Positions 39,121 through 45,229 of a stretch of 46,297 nucleotides of DNA are shown piece by piece. Both the position numbers and the translations under genes were made by a program. Every line of letters starts with the position of its first letter. Positions within the stretch are counted from its first letter, which is position 1. A model generated the notes under the pieces. The model was not told the DNA's origin. It was given only the letters and a program-made list of their open reading frames with translations, and made no database searches. Origin of the DNA: a virus; the IMG/VR virus record IMGVR_UViG_3300025913_000060, positions 1 through 46,297 of that record; one strand, 5' to 3'.

Positions 39121-39561
39121 ATGGTCTCTCACATCTTTCCGAAATATGCGTTCTTCATTTTCTGGAACCTGCTGCCGGCCTTCATCGCGGCAGTGGTTCT
39201 CCCAGAATATGTGCTGAGCTTCGGCGGCGCTGCCGCGTGGGGGGCGCTGGGCGGCCTGGTGCGTGCGCTGGTCGATGCCAAGGCCTTCGGCCGCAAGGGG
39301 GCGTGGGACGTTCTCTCCAATGGCTGGCTGAGCATCATCATTGGTGCTTTCTCTGCCCCAGCGCTCAACCAGGTGCATATCGATATCCACTGGGGCGACT
39401 GGCACCTCGCGGATTACGTCAAGGATCTGCCGCTCAGTGCGTCCGACTTCCTGATCGGGAATTTTGCGGTGAACCTCTATGCGGCGGGCGACAAGCTTCT
39501 CCGCATGGCGCCGAACCTTCTTTCAAAACTCACGCCGGGCGGCAAGGAAGGTGAGGCATGA
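39121..39561 (+). CDS. Membrane protein in lysis region, holin candidate 1
   Basis: This 146-aa protein has hydrophobic segments at about 8-30, 33-50 and 66-80 and a charged C-terminus. Holins are small membrane proteins of this form encoded just before the endolysin. The start at 39121 is favoured because AAGGA precedes it and the upstream in-frame codons overlap the DUF1353 gene. A second holin-like candidate lies at 41515. Overlaps the next gene by 4 bp. Confidence 0.62.
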   Translation: MVSHIFPKYAFFIFWNLLPAFIAAVVLPEYVLSFGGAAAWGALGGLVRALVDAKAFGRKGAWDVLSNGWLSIIIGAFSAPALNQVHIDIHWGDWHLADYVKDLPLSASDFLIGNFAVNLYAAGDKLLRMAPNLLSKLTPGGKEGEA

Positions 39562-40013
39562 AGGGCGCACTCGCGCGTGGACTGGTTTCCCAAGGCTGGG
39601 CTGTTCTCATCGCCATGGCGATCTTCGCCAACTTCTTCGTGGGACGGCCGGAAGGCTGGCTGTTGCCGGTGGCCAGTCATTTCGAAGTCCAGTCGGCCAC
39701 GCTGCTGAAGAGCGGCTATATCGAATACCGGCTCACGGCCGTGAAAAACCGCGCCTGCGAATTCGTGGGCCAGCGCATCTTCTATACCGCCGGAGGCTAC
39801 GCCATCCCGGCGATGCGCCGCAAGAACCCGGAAGACCATGACGGCACGCGGCCCACGGGCAAACAAGTCGTGTTCTGGCAGCTCGCCATCCCTCCCAATT
39901 ACTACAACGCGCCCATCACTGTGGTGATGCAGCACAAGTGTTTCGGCCCGGCGCTGTGGGCCACCCGCACCGTGCAAACCCTCCAGTTCAACGGGCCGCT
40001 CGGCACCGAATAG
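39558..40013 (+). CDS. Membrane-anchored protein, unknown (lysis region)
   Basis: This 151-aa protein has one N-terminal transmembrane segment (about 14-29, WAVLIAMAIFANFFVG) and a periplasmic-type domain with two cysteines (NRACEFVG and HKCFGPALW), possibly disulfide bonded. It has a Tyr-rich strand (NYYNAPITVVMQH). No named domain. Position among the lysis genes suggests an envelope-related role. It overlaps the upstream gene (ATGA). Confidence 0.65.
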   Translation: MKGALARGLVSQGWAVLIAMAIFANFFVGRPEGWLLPVASHFEVQSATLLKSGYIEYRLTAVKNRACEFVGQRIFYTAGGYAIPAMRRKNPEDHDGTRPTGKQVVFWQLAIPPNYYNAPITVVMQHKCFGPALWATRTVQTLQFNGPLGTE

Positions 40014-40033
40014 TCACCTCAACGGAGAACATC

Positions 40034-40369
40034 ATGCGAATTCTGGCAACGCTGGCGCTCGGCCTGGCGATGACGACGGCTGCTCATGCCGGTGAGTGCA
40101 TCACCGTTTCCGAAGCTGCAGATCAGCTCAAGGTCCGCTGGCCGCTGGCAGTGATCGCGGGCGTCAACAAGGCTGACCTTCCAGCCTTCATGAAGCGCTT
40201 TAATGCTGATCCTCCGGCGTCTCATCTCCCTGCCGATGCGGTCCTAACGGCGAGCCAGCCGGGCAGCAATGCTGTGGCCATGTTCTTTTTCAGCCGCGGC
40301 TGCGTCATCGCCAAGGTGATCTATCCCCGATCCGACTTCGACCGGCTGATGACCGGCGACAACATCTGA
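40034..40369 (+). CDS. Small secreted protein, unknown
   Basis: This 111-aa protein has a clear signal peptide (MRILATLALGLAMTTAAHA, cleavage before GEC). The mature 92 residues contain two cysteines (ECITV near 22 and RGCVIAKV near 91) likely joined by a disulfide. CGGAGAA lies before the ATG. It lies between a membrane protein and the endolysin; a periplasmic factor in lysis or superinfection blocking is possible, not shown. Confidence 0.68.
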   Translation: MRILATLALGLAMTTAAHAGECITVSEAADQLKVRWPLAVIAGVNKADLPAFMKRFNADPPASHLPADAVLTASQPGSNAVAMFFFSRGCVIAKVIYPRSDFDRLMTGDNI

Positions 40370-40392
40370 TCTTCATCCACTAGGAGAATACC

Positions 40393-41733
40393 ATGCCTGC
40401 AATGCAAGGGCTGCTTAAGCAGTCCTATACGCTCGACCAATTCGAGGCCTATCTCGAAGCCGAAGTGAAGCCAAAGCTAACCGGTTGGCGGCCTCGTATG
40501 ATCGTGGATCACAACACCGGCAAGATGGTTTGGCCGGGCTTTGATGTGCGCGGCAACAAGATCACGCCGGCGCAGCGCATCGAGAACATGTCGGTGGATT
40601 GGGCTGCGCGCGGCTTCACGGGCGGCCCCCATCTTCTCATCTCGCCGGATGGCATGATCAACACCGTATGGCCCCTGTGGCTGCGCGGTACGCATTCACC
40701 CTCATGGAACGCTGTCTCTTGGGGCATTGAGCATGTCGGTGACTTCAGCGTTGAACAGCTCACACCGGAAGCCCGCGCGGCTTCGCTTGGCGCGAAGAAG
40801 GCCCTGTTCAAGCTGCTCGGGATCGAGGCGGATCAGGGAAGCTACAAATTTCATCTGGAAGACCCGAAGACCACTCATAAGCAATGTCCGGGCAAGAACT
40901 TCGGCACCAAGGCTTCTTGGCTTGGCGCACTGAATGCCAATGCTGGGCCGGTTGCTGCCCTCGATCTGCCGCATGTCCATGCCCTGACGGCCTCTGCATG
41001 GGCGAAGACTGATCTGAAGCGCCTCGAGGCCTTCCGTGACAAGGCCTACCAGCTCAAAGGCATCTGGCATGTTGGCTACGGCTTCCGGGATGGCTTCAAA
41101 GGCCTTCACGTGGATGCCAGCACGACAATGACTCTCGAGCAGGCAAATGCCCTGTTCGACAAGTCGGTCGATGAGATGGCCGATACGATCTCGAGCTTTG
41201 TCCATGTCCCGCTTTCACAGGCCCAGATGGACGGGCTGGTCCTGATCGGCTGGAACATCGGCACGGGCGCACTTTCCGGCAGCACCGTCATCAAGCGCCT
41301 CAATACTGGCGATGTGGCCGGCGCAGCCGATGCCTTCCTGATGTGGAACAAGCTTCGCCCCTCACCGGGCGCACCTCTCGAGGTCTCGCCGGGGCTTGAC
41401 GTGCGCCGCAAGTACGAACGCCAGGTGTTCCTCGGCCTCATCCCCGCAAAACCGGCCGCTTCCAAGCTTCTAACCCTCGGCTCCGTAGGACACGGGCTAA
41501 TCGGAGAATCCCCCATGAATAGCATTTTGTCGTCTGTCGTCTCGTTCGCTCTGGAGCGTTCCAAGGCAATTGCCGGTGCTGCCGCCGCTGCCGCCGTTAC
41601 GGCCGGCATGGCTGCGGCCGAACAGCAGTTGAACATCACCATCCCGACCGAGTGGAAGCTTGGCATTGTTGCCTTCGTGGCCGGCATCTTTGTTCACAAC
41701 ACCCCGAACAAAGCCCCGGCTGCGAAGGCCTAA
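40393..41733 (+). CDS. Endolysin: amidase plus lysozyme-like domain fused to a holin-like membrane domain
   Basis: This 446-aa protein has three parts. Residues 1-185 are an Amidase_2-like domain, with candidate zinc ligands H40 (VDHNTG), H154 or H162 and C165 (THKQCPG), and E113 (WGIEHVG). Residues 195-360 are GH24 lysozyme-like: E212 fits the catalytic Glu and HVGYG follows, but the usual Asp and Thr are Leu221 and His226. Residues 375-446 have two hydrophobic helices (about 392-409 and 421-435). The last part begins at an ATG with its own ribosome site. It may cut peptidoglycan by amidase while the lysozyme domain binds only. Confidence 0.87.
   Translation: MPAMQGLLKQSYTLDQFEAYLEAEVKPKLTGWRPRMIVDHNTGKMVWPGFDVRGNKITPAQRIENMSVDWAARGFTGGPHLLISPDGMINTVWPLWLRGTHSPSWNAVSWGIEHVGDFSVEQLTPEARAASLGAKKALFKLLGIEADQGSYKFHLEDPKTTHKQCPGKNFGTKASWLGALNANAGPVAALDLPHVHALTASAWAKTDLKRLEAFRDKAYQLKGIWHVGYGFRDGFKGLHVDASTTMTLEQANALFDKSVDEMADTISSFVHVPLSQAQMDGLVLIGWNIGTGALSGSTVIKRLNTGDVAGAADAFLMWNKLRPSPGAPLEVSPGLDVRRKYERQVFLGLIPAKPAASKLLTLGSVGHGLIGESPMNSILSSVVSFALERSKAIAGAAAAAAVTAGMAAAEQQLNITIPTEWKLGIVAFVAGIFVHNTPNKAPAAKA
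41515..41733 (+). CDS. Internal in-frame start: 72-aa holin-like membrane protein
   Basis: An ATG (codon 375 of the endolysin) is preceded by CGGAGA at 8 nt, a good ribosome site inside the endolysin frame. It gives MNSILSSVVSFALERSKAIA and then two hydrophobic helices, ending in a basic tail (NTPNKAPAAKA). The size and form suit a holin or antiholin. The 15 residues before the ATG look like a translated intergenic linker, suggesting a lost stop codon between two former genes. Confidence 0.6.
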   Translation: MNSILSSVVSFALERSKAIAGAAAAAAVTAGMAAAEQQLNITIPTEWKLGIVAFVAGIFVHNTPNKAPAAKA

Positions 41734-41735
41734 CC

Positions 41736-42005
41736 ATGAGCGCCGGCATTGGGGTAATCATCATCGCGGTGGTGGTGGTTGCCCTTGGCATCGTCATCTA
41801 CCGCATGACCACGCCTAGCTTTGTGGCTGGGCTGGTCGCGGCTGCGTTCAAGGCTGTCTTTCCCGCTCTGCTGAAGTCATCGCCTCACTCGAAAGAGTAT
41901 TGGGACACCTTGCATGAGCGCGACATGGCTACGAGCCGAGATCAGCGCCAGTATCTCGACGGCAAGCTGCAAGAAATCGAAGCCGAAGAGCGGCTCCGCA
42001 AATAG
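41736..42005 (+). CDS. Membrane-anchored coiled protein, spanin-like candidate
   Basis: This 89-aa protein has an N-terminal hydrophobic segment (4-23), a second weak one (about 28-46) and a charged helical C-terminus (RDQRQYLDGKLQEIEAEERL). It is the last gene of the late operon, 2 bp after the endolysin. An i-spanin usually has this order (one helix, then coiled coil), but no lipoprotein partner is seen. Function is a guess from layout. Confidence 0.58.
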   Translation: MSAGIGVIIIAVVVVALGIVIYRMTTPSFVAGLVAAAFKAVFPALLKSSPHSKEYWDTLHERDMATSRDQRQYLDGKLQEIEAEERLRK

Positions 42006-42331
42006 CTTTGCCCGAACGGGTAATGCCGCGCCGGGCGGTTCCCCGGCATTGATCGCTATGTATTAGATCAAATTCTCCGAGTGGTATTCCACTCTGTTTG
42101 ACATGCTCTCTGTAACTACTTGGCCCGCCCTCTTACGAGGTGCGGGCCTTTTTGTTGTTCTGTAAGCCATTGATTTTGTGCGGTGGAACCTTAAGCGGAT
42201 ATTAAGGTTCTATTAATAGAAGGTTGACTGTGGGTCAGATGCTTATGCTAAGGAATTACCCAGAACCTGGTTTGTCCACTGCGGGAGGGACCGTGAAGCC
42301 TTACATTTTTGCCGTGTCGGCCAATGATGCC
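42006..42331. other. Noncoding end of late operon
   Basis: This 326-bp stretch between the last late gene and the ClpP-like gene holds no convincing gene. It contains a short GC hairpin (about 42022-42046, AATGCCG with CGGCATT) and a strong terminator (42122-42153). An AT-rich part follows (42160-42230, including TTAAGCGGATATTAAGG) that may carry a promoter or the 3' end of the ClpP-like transcript. Confidence 0.6.
42122..42153 (+). terminator. Strong terminator of the late operon
   Basis: GGCCCGC (42122-42128) pairs with GCGGGCC (42142-42148), with an inner CCTC-TTAC-GAGG stem, followed by five T residues. It ends rightward transcription before the leftward ClpP-like gene and may also act on that gene's transcript. 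Confidence 0.85.
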
Positions 42332-42898
42332 TTACCGTTGGAATACAAGCTGCGCGATCGGGATGCCCTGCGGCATGTGGACGTCTCGGACTTCATGCAC
42401 AACTCCGCTTTTGTGCGCCTCGTCGGATCGAAGGAATGCAGCTTGGAGAAACAACTGCTCGATCTCCGGCTTCTTCAAAGCGGTGTGCTTAACAAGAATA
42501 TCGGCAATCATTGATTGATCGTTTTCGATCCCGGCTTTTCGCTCGTTAATGTCTTTCAACTCGAAGCGCGCGGCTTGGATGTCGAAACCTACCCCATGGA
42601 ACATAAAACGAGACGTGGGTAATGCGATGCGAGCCTTGCCTGCCATAAATATGACGTTGCCAATTGAATCGACCGTGCCGACATTGTAGGTGGTAAGGTG
42701 CGTTGGAAGCGCCGATAGCACGTTATAGACCATGATGCCGTCTGCCACGCTCCCGCCTGGCGTCGATATCATCAAATGAATGTCGTCATGTCCGTCGTTG
42801 ATGGCATTCGTTACTGCCGCTACAAGCACTTGAGCGGTTCCGTTATCCACTGGCGCACTAAAGATTATACAGACTGGCTTTTTGCCTTGAATTTTCAT
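42332..42898 (-). CDS. ClpP-like serine protease (accessory gene)
   Basis: This 188-aa protein has the ClpP/crotonase fold signatures. STPGGSVADG (45-54) is the oxyanion strand, S78 lies in VDSIGNVIFMAG, H101 in FMFHG, and the family's handle helix with charged residues follows (ERKAGIENDQSMIADILV). Key Ser and His fit the ClpP register. It is not the head protease, which is a separate S49 gene. It may form a peptidase with host ClpA/ClpX or act alone. It is encoded opposite to the late genes, has lower GC and a strong GAGGAAA ribosome site; such stand-alone genes are usual for lysogen-expressed accessory genes. Confidence 0.85.
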   Translation of the reverse strand: MKIQGKKPVCIIFSAPVDNGTAQVLVAAVTNAINDGHDDIHLMISTPGGSVADGIMVYNVLSALPTHLTTYNVGTVDSIGNVIFMAGKARIALPTSRFMFHGVGFDIQAARFELKDINERKAGIENDQSMIADILVKHTALKKPEIEQLFLQAAFLRSDEAHKSGVVHEVRDVHMPQGIPIAQLVFQR

Positions 42899-42997
42899 GT
42901 GATTTCCTCGCGCTGCAACTTTTGCGAGTTTTGGGGTTAAGTCAAGTTTGTAGGGCGCCGTATTGCACAGAAGCTTTGTTCTGTTTATGTTCAGGTT

Positions 42998-43327
42998 ATG
43001 GGCGGCCGCACGAGACCCAATGACTTCATCAATCCGCAATGGCTCGTGGACCAGTCCATGACCTTGCACGGCGATACAGTGATGATCGCCGGCTACACGG
43101 CCGGCACGATCGCGCGCACCATCGGCAGCACATGGGAATGGCAGTTTACCGCGCCATCAGGCCTTCCGCGTGGCGTGACCTATTCTGGGGTGGAGACGAC
43201 AAAGGAAAGTGCGAAGCGCGCCTTCCGCCGATCGCTGGATGAATGGTTGATCCTCACCACCAGGTTCAAGGCGGCCTTCTGGAAAGGCGCGGATAGTCAG
43301 TGGGGGCCGAAGATCCCGCAGCGGTGA
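42998..43327 (+). CDS. Small orphan protein, unknown
   Basis: This 109-aa protein is divergent from the ClpP-like gene, with a 99-bp shared promoter region. It shows TWEWQFTAPSGLPRGVTYSG and ESAKRAFRRSLDEWL. This is a pattern of an aromatic strand then a basic helix found in small rhizobial-type phage proteins, but no named domain is recognised. A weak AGGTT ribosome site is present. A DNA-binding or regulatory job is possible; not shown. Confidence 0.6.
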   Translation: MGGRTRPNDFINPQWLVDQSMTLHGDTVMIAGYTAGTIARTIGSTWEWQFTAPSGLPRGVTYSGVETTKESAKRAFRRSLDEWLILTTRFKAAFWKGADSQWGPKIPQR

Positions 43328-43662
43328 GACATGGAACTGGAACAATTCCCTTGCTCGCCACTTAAATGGGCTGCTTTCAACTGCGGCAATGTTACCGGAA
43401 ATTTCCGATTGACAACGAGTCGGTCGAGGCTGCTAAACCACATCTTAACCGTGTGATGAATCAATTCGACGCCGAACCAGATTCTCCGGTGATTGTCAAT
43501 ATAAATCACTTGTATAAGTCGACTGGAATCACTACTATGTGTCAAGTCGACTTACATTTGACGTGTTTCGGCGCGATAAATCGTGTCGACTAGCTTGCCC
43601 CAAGGCACACCTGCAGCTTGGAGTAAGTCTAAAGGAGTACTGTGGGATTATTGGAGAGTGCC
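43328..43662. other. Noncoding region upstream of accessory cassette
   Basis: This 335-bp region is lower in GC than its neighbours. It contains three GTCGAC palindromes (43518-43523, 43546-43551, 43585-43590). A 75-codon open frame here (43366-43593) has neither good ribosome site nor protein-like composition and is not called. The region is probably the control region of the 43663-44558 cassette. Confidence 0.5.
43515..43590. promoter_or_regulatory. Triple GTCGAC palindrome cluster, candidate operator
   Basis: The perfect 10-bp inverted repeat TAAGTCGACT (43515-43524) and AGTCGACTTA (43545-43554) has AGTCGACT as core of each arm. A third GTCGAC at 43585-43590 is followed by TA. The first two cores are 28 bp apart, the same spacing as the main phage operators, although the sequence is unrelated. 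It suggests cooperative dimers of a second regulator. Confidence 0.55.
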
Positions 43663-43884
43663 ATGGCCGACAAAGCCGAAAAACTGCATGCACTCCTCTG
43701 CCAAGAGGGGAGGGAGCTGGTCAATCTGAAGTTCTTCCCTGGCCCAAAGGCCAAAGTAGCGGAAGACCTGCTGAATGGCGCGTATGAGATGTTCTCGCGC
43801 GCCCAAAAAGGTGAAGGTGCGGGTCTTGTTCCTAAGATCAAGAAATCGCCTGTCCACTTTTCAGAGCTTGTGACAGCCAAGTAG
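43663..43884 (+). CDS. 73-aa small protein, first gene of accessory pair
   Basis: This 73-aa protein contains KLHALLCQEGRELVNLKFFP and then a helical part (AKVAEDLLNGAYEMFSRAQK). It reads as a compact alpha-beta protein and I know no characterised family. The ATG at 43663 has GGAGAG at good distance. A GTG at 43642 after AAAGGAG would add seven residues. A terminator follows at 43909, before the larger partner gene, so the two may be made in unequal amounts. Confidence 0.62.
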   Translation: MADKAEKLHALLCQEGRELVNLKFFPGPKAKVAEDLLNGAYEMFSRAQKGEGAGLVPKIKKSPVHFSELVTAK

Positions 43885-43908
43885 TTGTTGTAACACCGCT
43901 AGTTGCAG

Positions 43909-43934
43909 AGCCCGGTTTCGGACCGGGCTTTTTT
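43909..43934 (+). terminator. Terminator between the accessory pair
   Basis: AGCCCGGT (43909-43916) pairs with ACCGGGCT (43922-43929), with a TTCGG loop and a following run of six T bases (43929-43934). It is an efficient-looking intrinsic terminator. It lies only 25 bp before the next ATG, so that gene needs read-through or a promoter in this gap. Confidence 0.8.
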
Positions 43935-43958
43935 AATGCCTACCAGCGGAATATAACG

Positions 43959-44558
43959 ATGAGCGCGAGAAAGATTTCTCAGCATTTTGACGGTATCGGC
44001 AAAGTGCCAGTCGATATCCAAGATGTGTTGAACTGGATCAACGCGCATCTGCCTGACGATGTTATCAGGATTCACGGCATCGACGTGTCTCCTGACATGC
44101 TGAGGGGCGGAATCGTCTCAACCCACAAGCATGTTGAGCCTCTACCCGGCAGCGCAATCAAGCCTTGGCGAGAACACCTAATCGCCTACAGCACGCAGCT
44201 TACTCCAGAGATGCAACGGCTGGTGGTGTGCAAGGAAATACTCCATGTCTTTGAGCCAGCAACGGTGCAGACCAACGATTCCGAAAAGGTGTTGGCTCTC
44301 GCGCAGGCGTTGCTGCCGGAGGAAGGTGCTGAGCCCGGCATCGGAGCTGCAGCTGCTCTCGCCGACAATATTTCCAAGTGGAATGCGCTGACGGTTTTGT
44401 TCCCCTACGGTTATTGGGAAGTCTGCGCGAAGGCCTTCAACGAAGGCACAATGACCCTTGCGGAAATTTCCGATTCACTTGAATTGCCCAGCTCTTATGT
44501 GGCGGTCACACTGAAAGGCAATTGGCCTAAACTACGCGAGATATTCTTGGGTCTTTGA
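43959..44558 (+). CDS. ImmA/IrrE-like protein with degenerate metal motif
   Basis: This 199-aa protein resembles the ImmA/IrrE (DUF955) metallopeptidase group. It has a helical region with VVCKEILHVFE (88-98), where K92-E93-x-x-H96 stands in the place of HExxH, and ALTVLFPYGYWEVCAKAFNE. The C-terminal wing-like TMTLAEISDSLELPSSYVAV is usual for the family. ImmA proteins cut phage or element repressors. Loss of the first His suggests no zinc proteolysis, or a binding-only variant. Separated from the small 43663 gene by a terminator. Confidence 0.6.
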   Translation: MSARKISQHFDGIGKVPVDIQDVLNWINAHLPDDVIRIHGIDVSPDMLRGGIVSTHKHVEPLPGSAIKPWREHLIAYSTQLTPEMQRLVVCKEILHVFEPATVQTNDSEKVLALAQALLPEEGAEPGIGAAAALADNISKWNALTVLFPYGYWEVCAKAFNEGTMTLAEISDSLELPSSYVAVTLKGNWPKLREIFLGL

Positions 44559-45038
44559 TCAAGGATTTCGCTTTGGATGCTCCATGCGCCAGTCCCACGG
44601 CGCGTCCCATGTGCCGGCCCAGAAGCCGCGATGTGCCGCCTGGGCCTCTTGTTCGTTGGCGAGGTACTCACTGCTGAAATGCACGAAGGCGCGGGCAAAG
44701 CCGCGGGCCACCATCGCCTCATTCACATCGAGATCGCCGGCGCGGCAATGGCTGAGCGTGCGGCCGTATTTGTCATGGCCTTCATCGCTGCAGCTCACGG
44801 CGCCGGCCTTCAGGATCCTGATCAGCGCCCGCCGCGCCACCTGCCCGCAGTCATAGGGATGGCCGACAGCATCGCGGCAAGTCTGCCCGCCTTCAGGCGC
44901 ATCGATGCCGAGGAAGCGGATGGGCTGGCCGTCGATGTGGATGGTGTCACCATCAGCGACCCAGATGTCTTGCGCGTGCACCGGCAGTGCCAACTGCAAG
45001 GAGAAGATATAGAACAGCAGAACGGCTAAGCGCTTCAT
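44559..45038 (-). CDS. Secreted thermonuclease (staphylococcal nuclease family)
   Basis: This 159-aa nuclease has a signal peptide (MKRLAVLLFYIFSLQLALPV, cleavage near HAQ|D). The catalytic set is D30 (ADGDT), R41 and E49 (IRFLGIDAPE) and R93 (DKYGRTLS). The spacings R-E of 8 and E-R of 44 equal those of staphylococcal nuclease (R35, E43, R87). Calcium-dependent cutting of DNA and RNA outside the cytoplasm is the expected reaction. It lies between the accessory pair and attR, convergent with the ImmA-like gene and with no gap. Confidence 0.93.
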   Translation of the reverse strand: MKRLAVLLFYIFSLQLALPVHAQDIWVADGDTIHIDGQPIRFLGIDAPEGGQTCRDAVGHPYDCGQVARRALIRILKAGAVSCSDEGHDKYGRTLSHCRAGDLDVNEAMVARGFARAFVHFSSEYLANEQEAQAAHRGFWAGTWDAPWDWRMEHPKRNP

Positions 45039-45039
45039 C

Positions 45040-45088
45040 GGTTAGACAAACCCCTGGCAAGTTATTGATCTTTTCCTGAGGTTAGTCA
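45040..45088 (+). promoter_or_regulatory. attR arm: arm-type repeats and IHF-like site
   Basis: GGTTAGACA at 45040-45048 is identical to both left-arm repeats, and GGTTAGTCA at 45080-45088 differs by one base. Between them, 45058-45070 repeats the left IHF-like site with one change and again fits WATCAANNNNTTR except at the first base. All arm repeats point the same way along the attP circle. Confidence 0.7.
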
Positions 45089-45130
45089 AAAGCAGCGCGG
45101 ATAAGCCTTTGAAATAGGCTCATGGGATTG

Positions 45131-45181
45131 GGATTGAAAATCCGCGTGTCGCTGGTTCGATTCCGGCCCTGGGCACCATCT
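45131..45181 (+). repeat. attR core: 51-bp direct repeat, copy 2 (tRNA-Phe 3' fragment)
   Basis: This sequence is identical to 57-107. It contains only the 3' half of tRNA-Phe, lacking the acceptor 5' strand and D arm, and so is not a gene. It marks the right prophage boundary. Host sequence resumes at 45182. Confidence 0.96.
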
Positions 45182-45229
45182 TCCAAACATGCCCTTGTCT
45201 TTGAATGCTGACAGCATATCGTCAGCTCC

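Larger units (their letters stand above)
57..45181. mobile_element. Integrated siphovirus-type prophage
   Basis: The element is bounded by 51-bp direct repeats derived from tRNA-Phe, and the distance from repeat start to repeat start is 45,074 bp. It holds, in order, an integrase/early module read leftward, a divergent lysogeny switch, replication genes, a full head-tail-lysis set read rightward, and an accessory region. The tail has a tape measure and a frameshifted chaperone pair but no sheath or baseplate spike genes, so a long non-contractile tail is inferred. No core structural gene is visibly broken, so the prophage is probably still inducible. Confidence 0.96.

Noticed and set aside
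41515-41733. Treating the C-terminal part only as an ordinary anchor of the endolysin
   Set aside because: It has its own ribosome site and ATG and a linker resembling intergenic DNA before it, so a separate product had to be listed as well.
42224-42514. A 96-codon plus-strand frame after the late operon
   Set aside because: About two thirds lies antisense to the ClpP-like gene, which has conserved catalytic residues.
43366-43593. A 75-codon frame in the accessory region
   Set aside because: Weak ribosome site, unlikely composition, and it runs across the palindrome cluster that looks regulatory.
43959-44558. Calling a fully active ImmA/IrrE metallopeptidase
   Set aside because: The HExxH position reads KEILH, so the first zinc ligand is absent; only a family-like assignment is supported.
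45131-45181. A second tRNA-Phe gene at the right end
   Set aside because: Only the 3' half is present; the acceptor 5' strand and D arm are missing, as expected for an att fragment.
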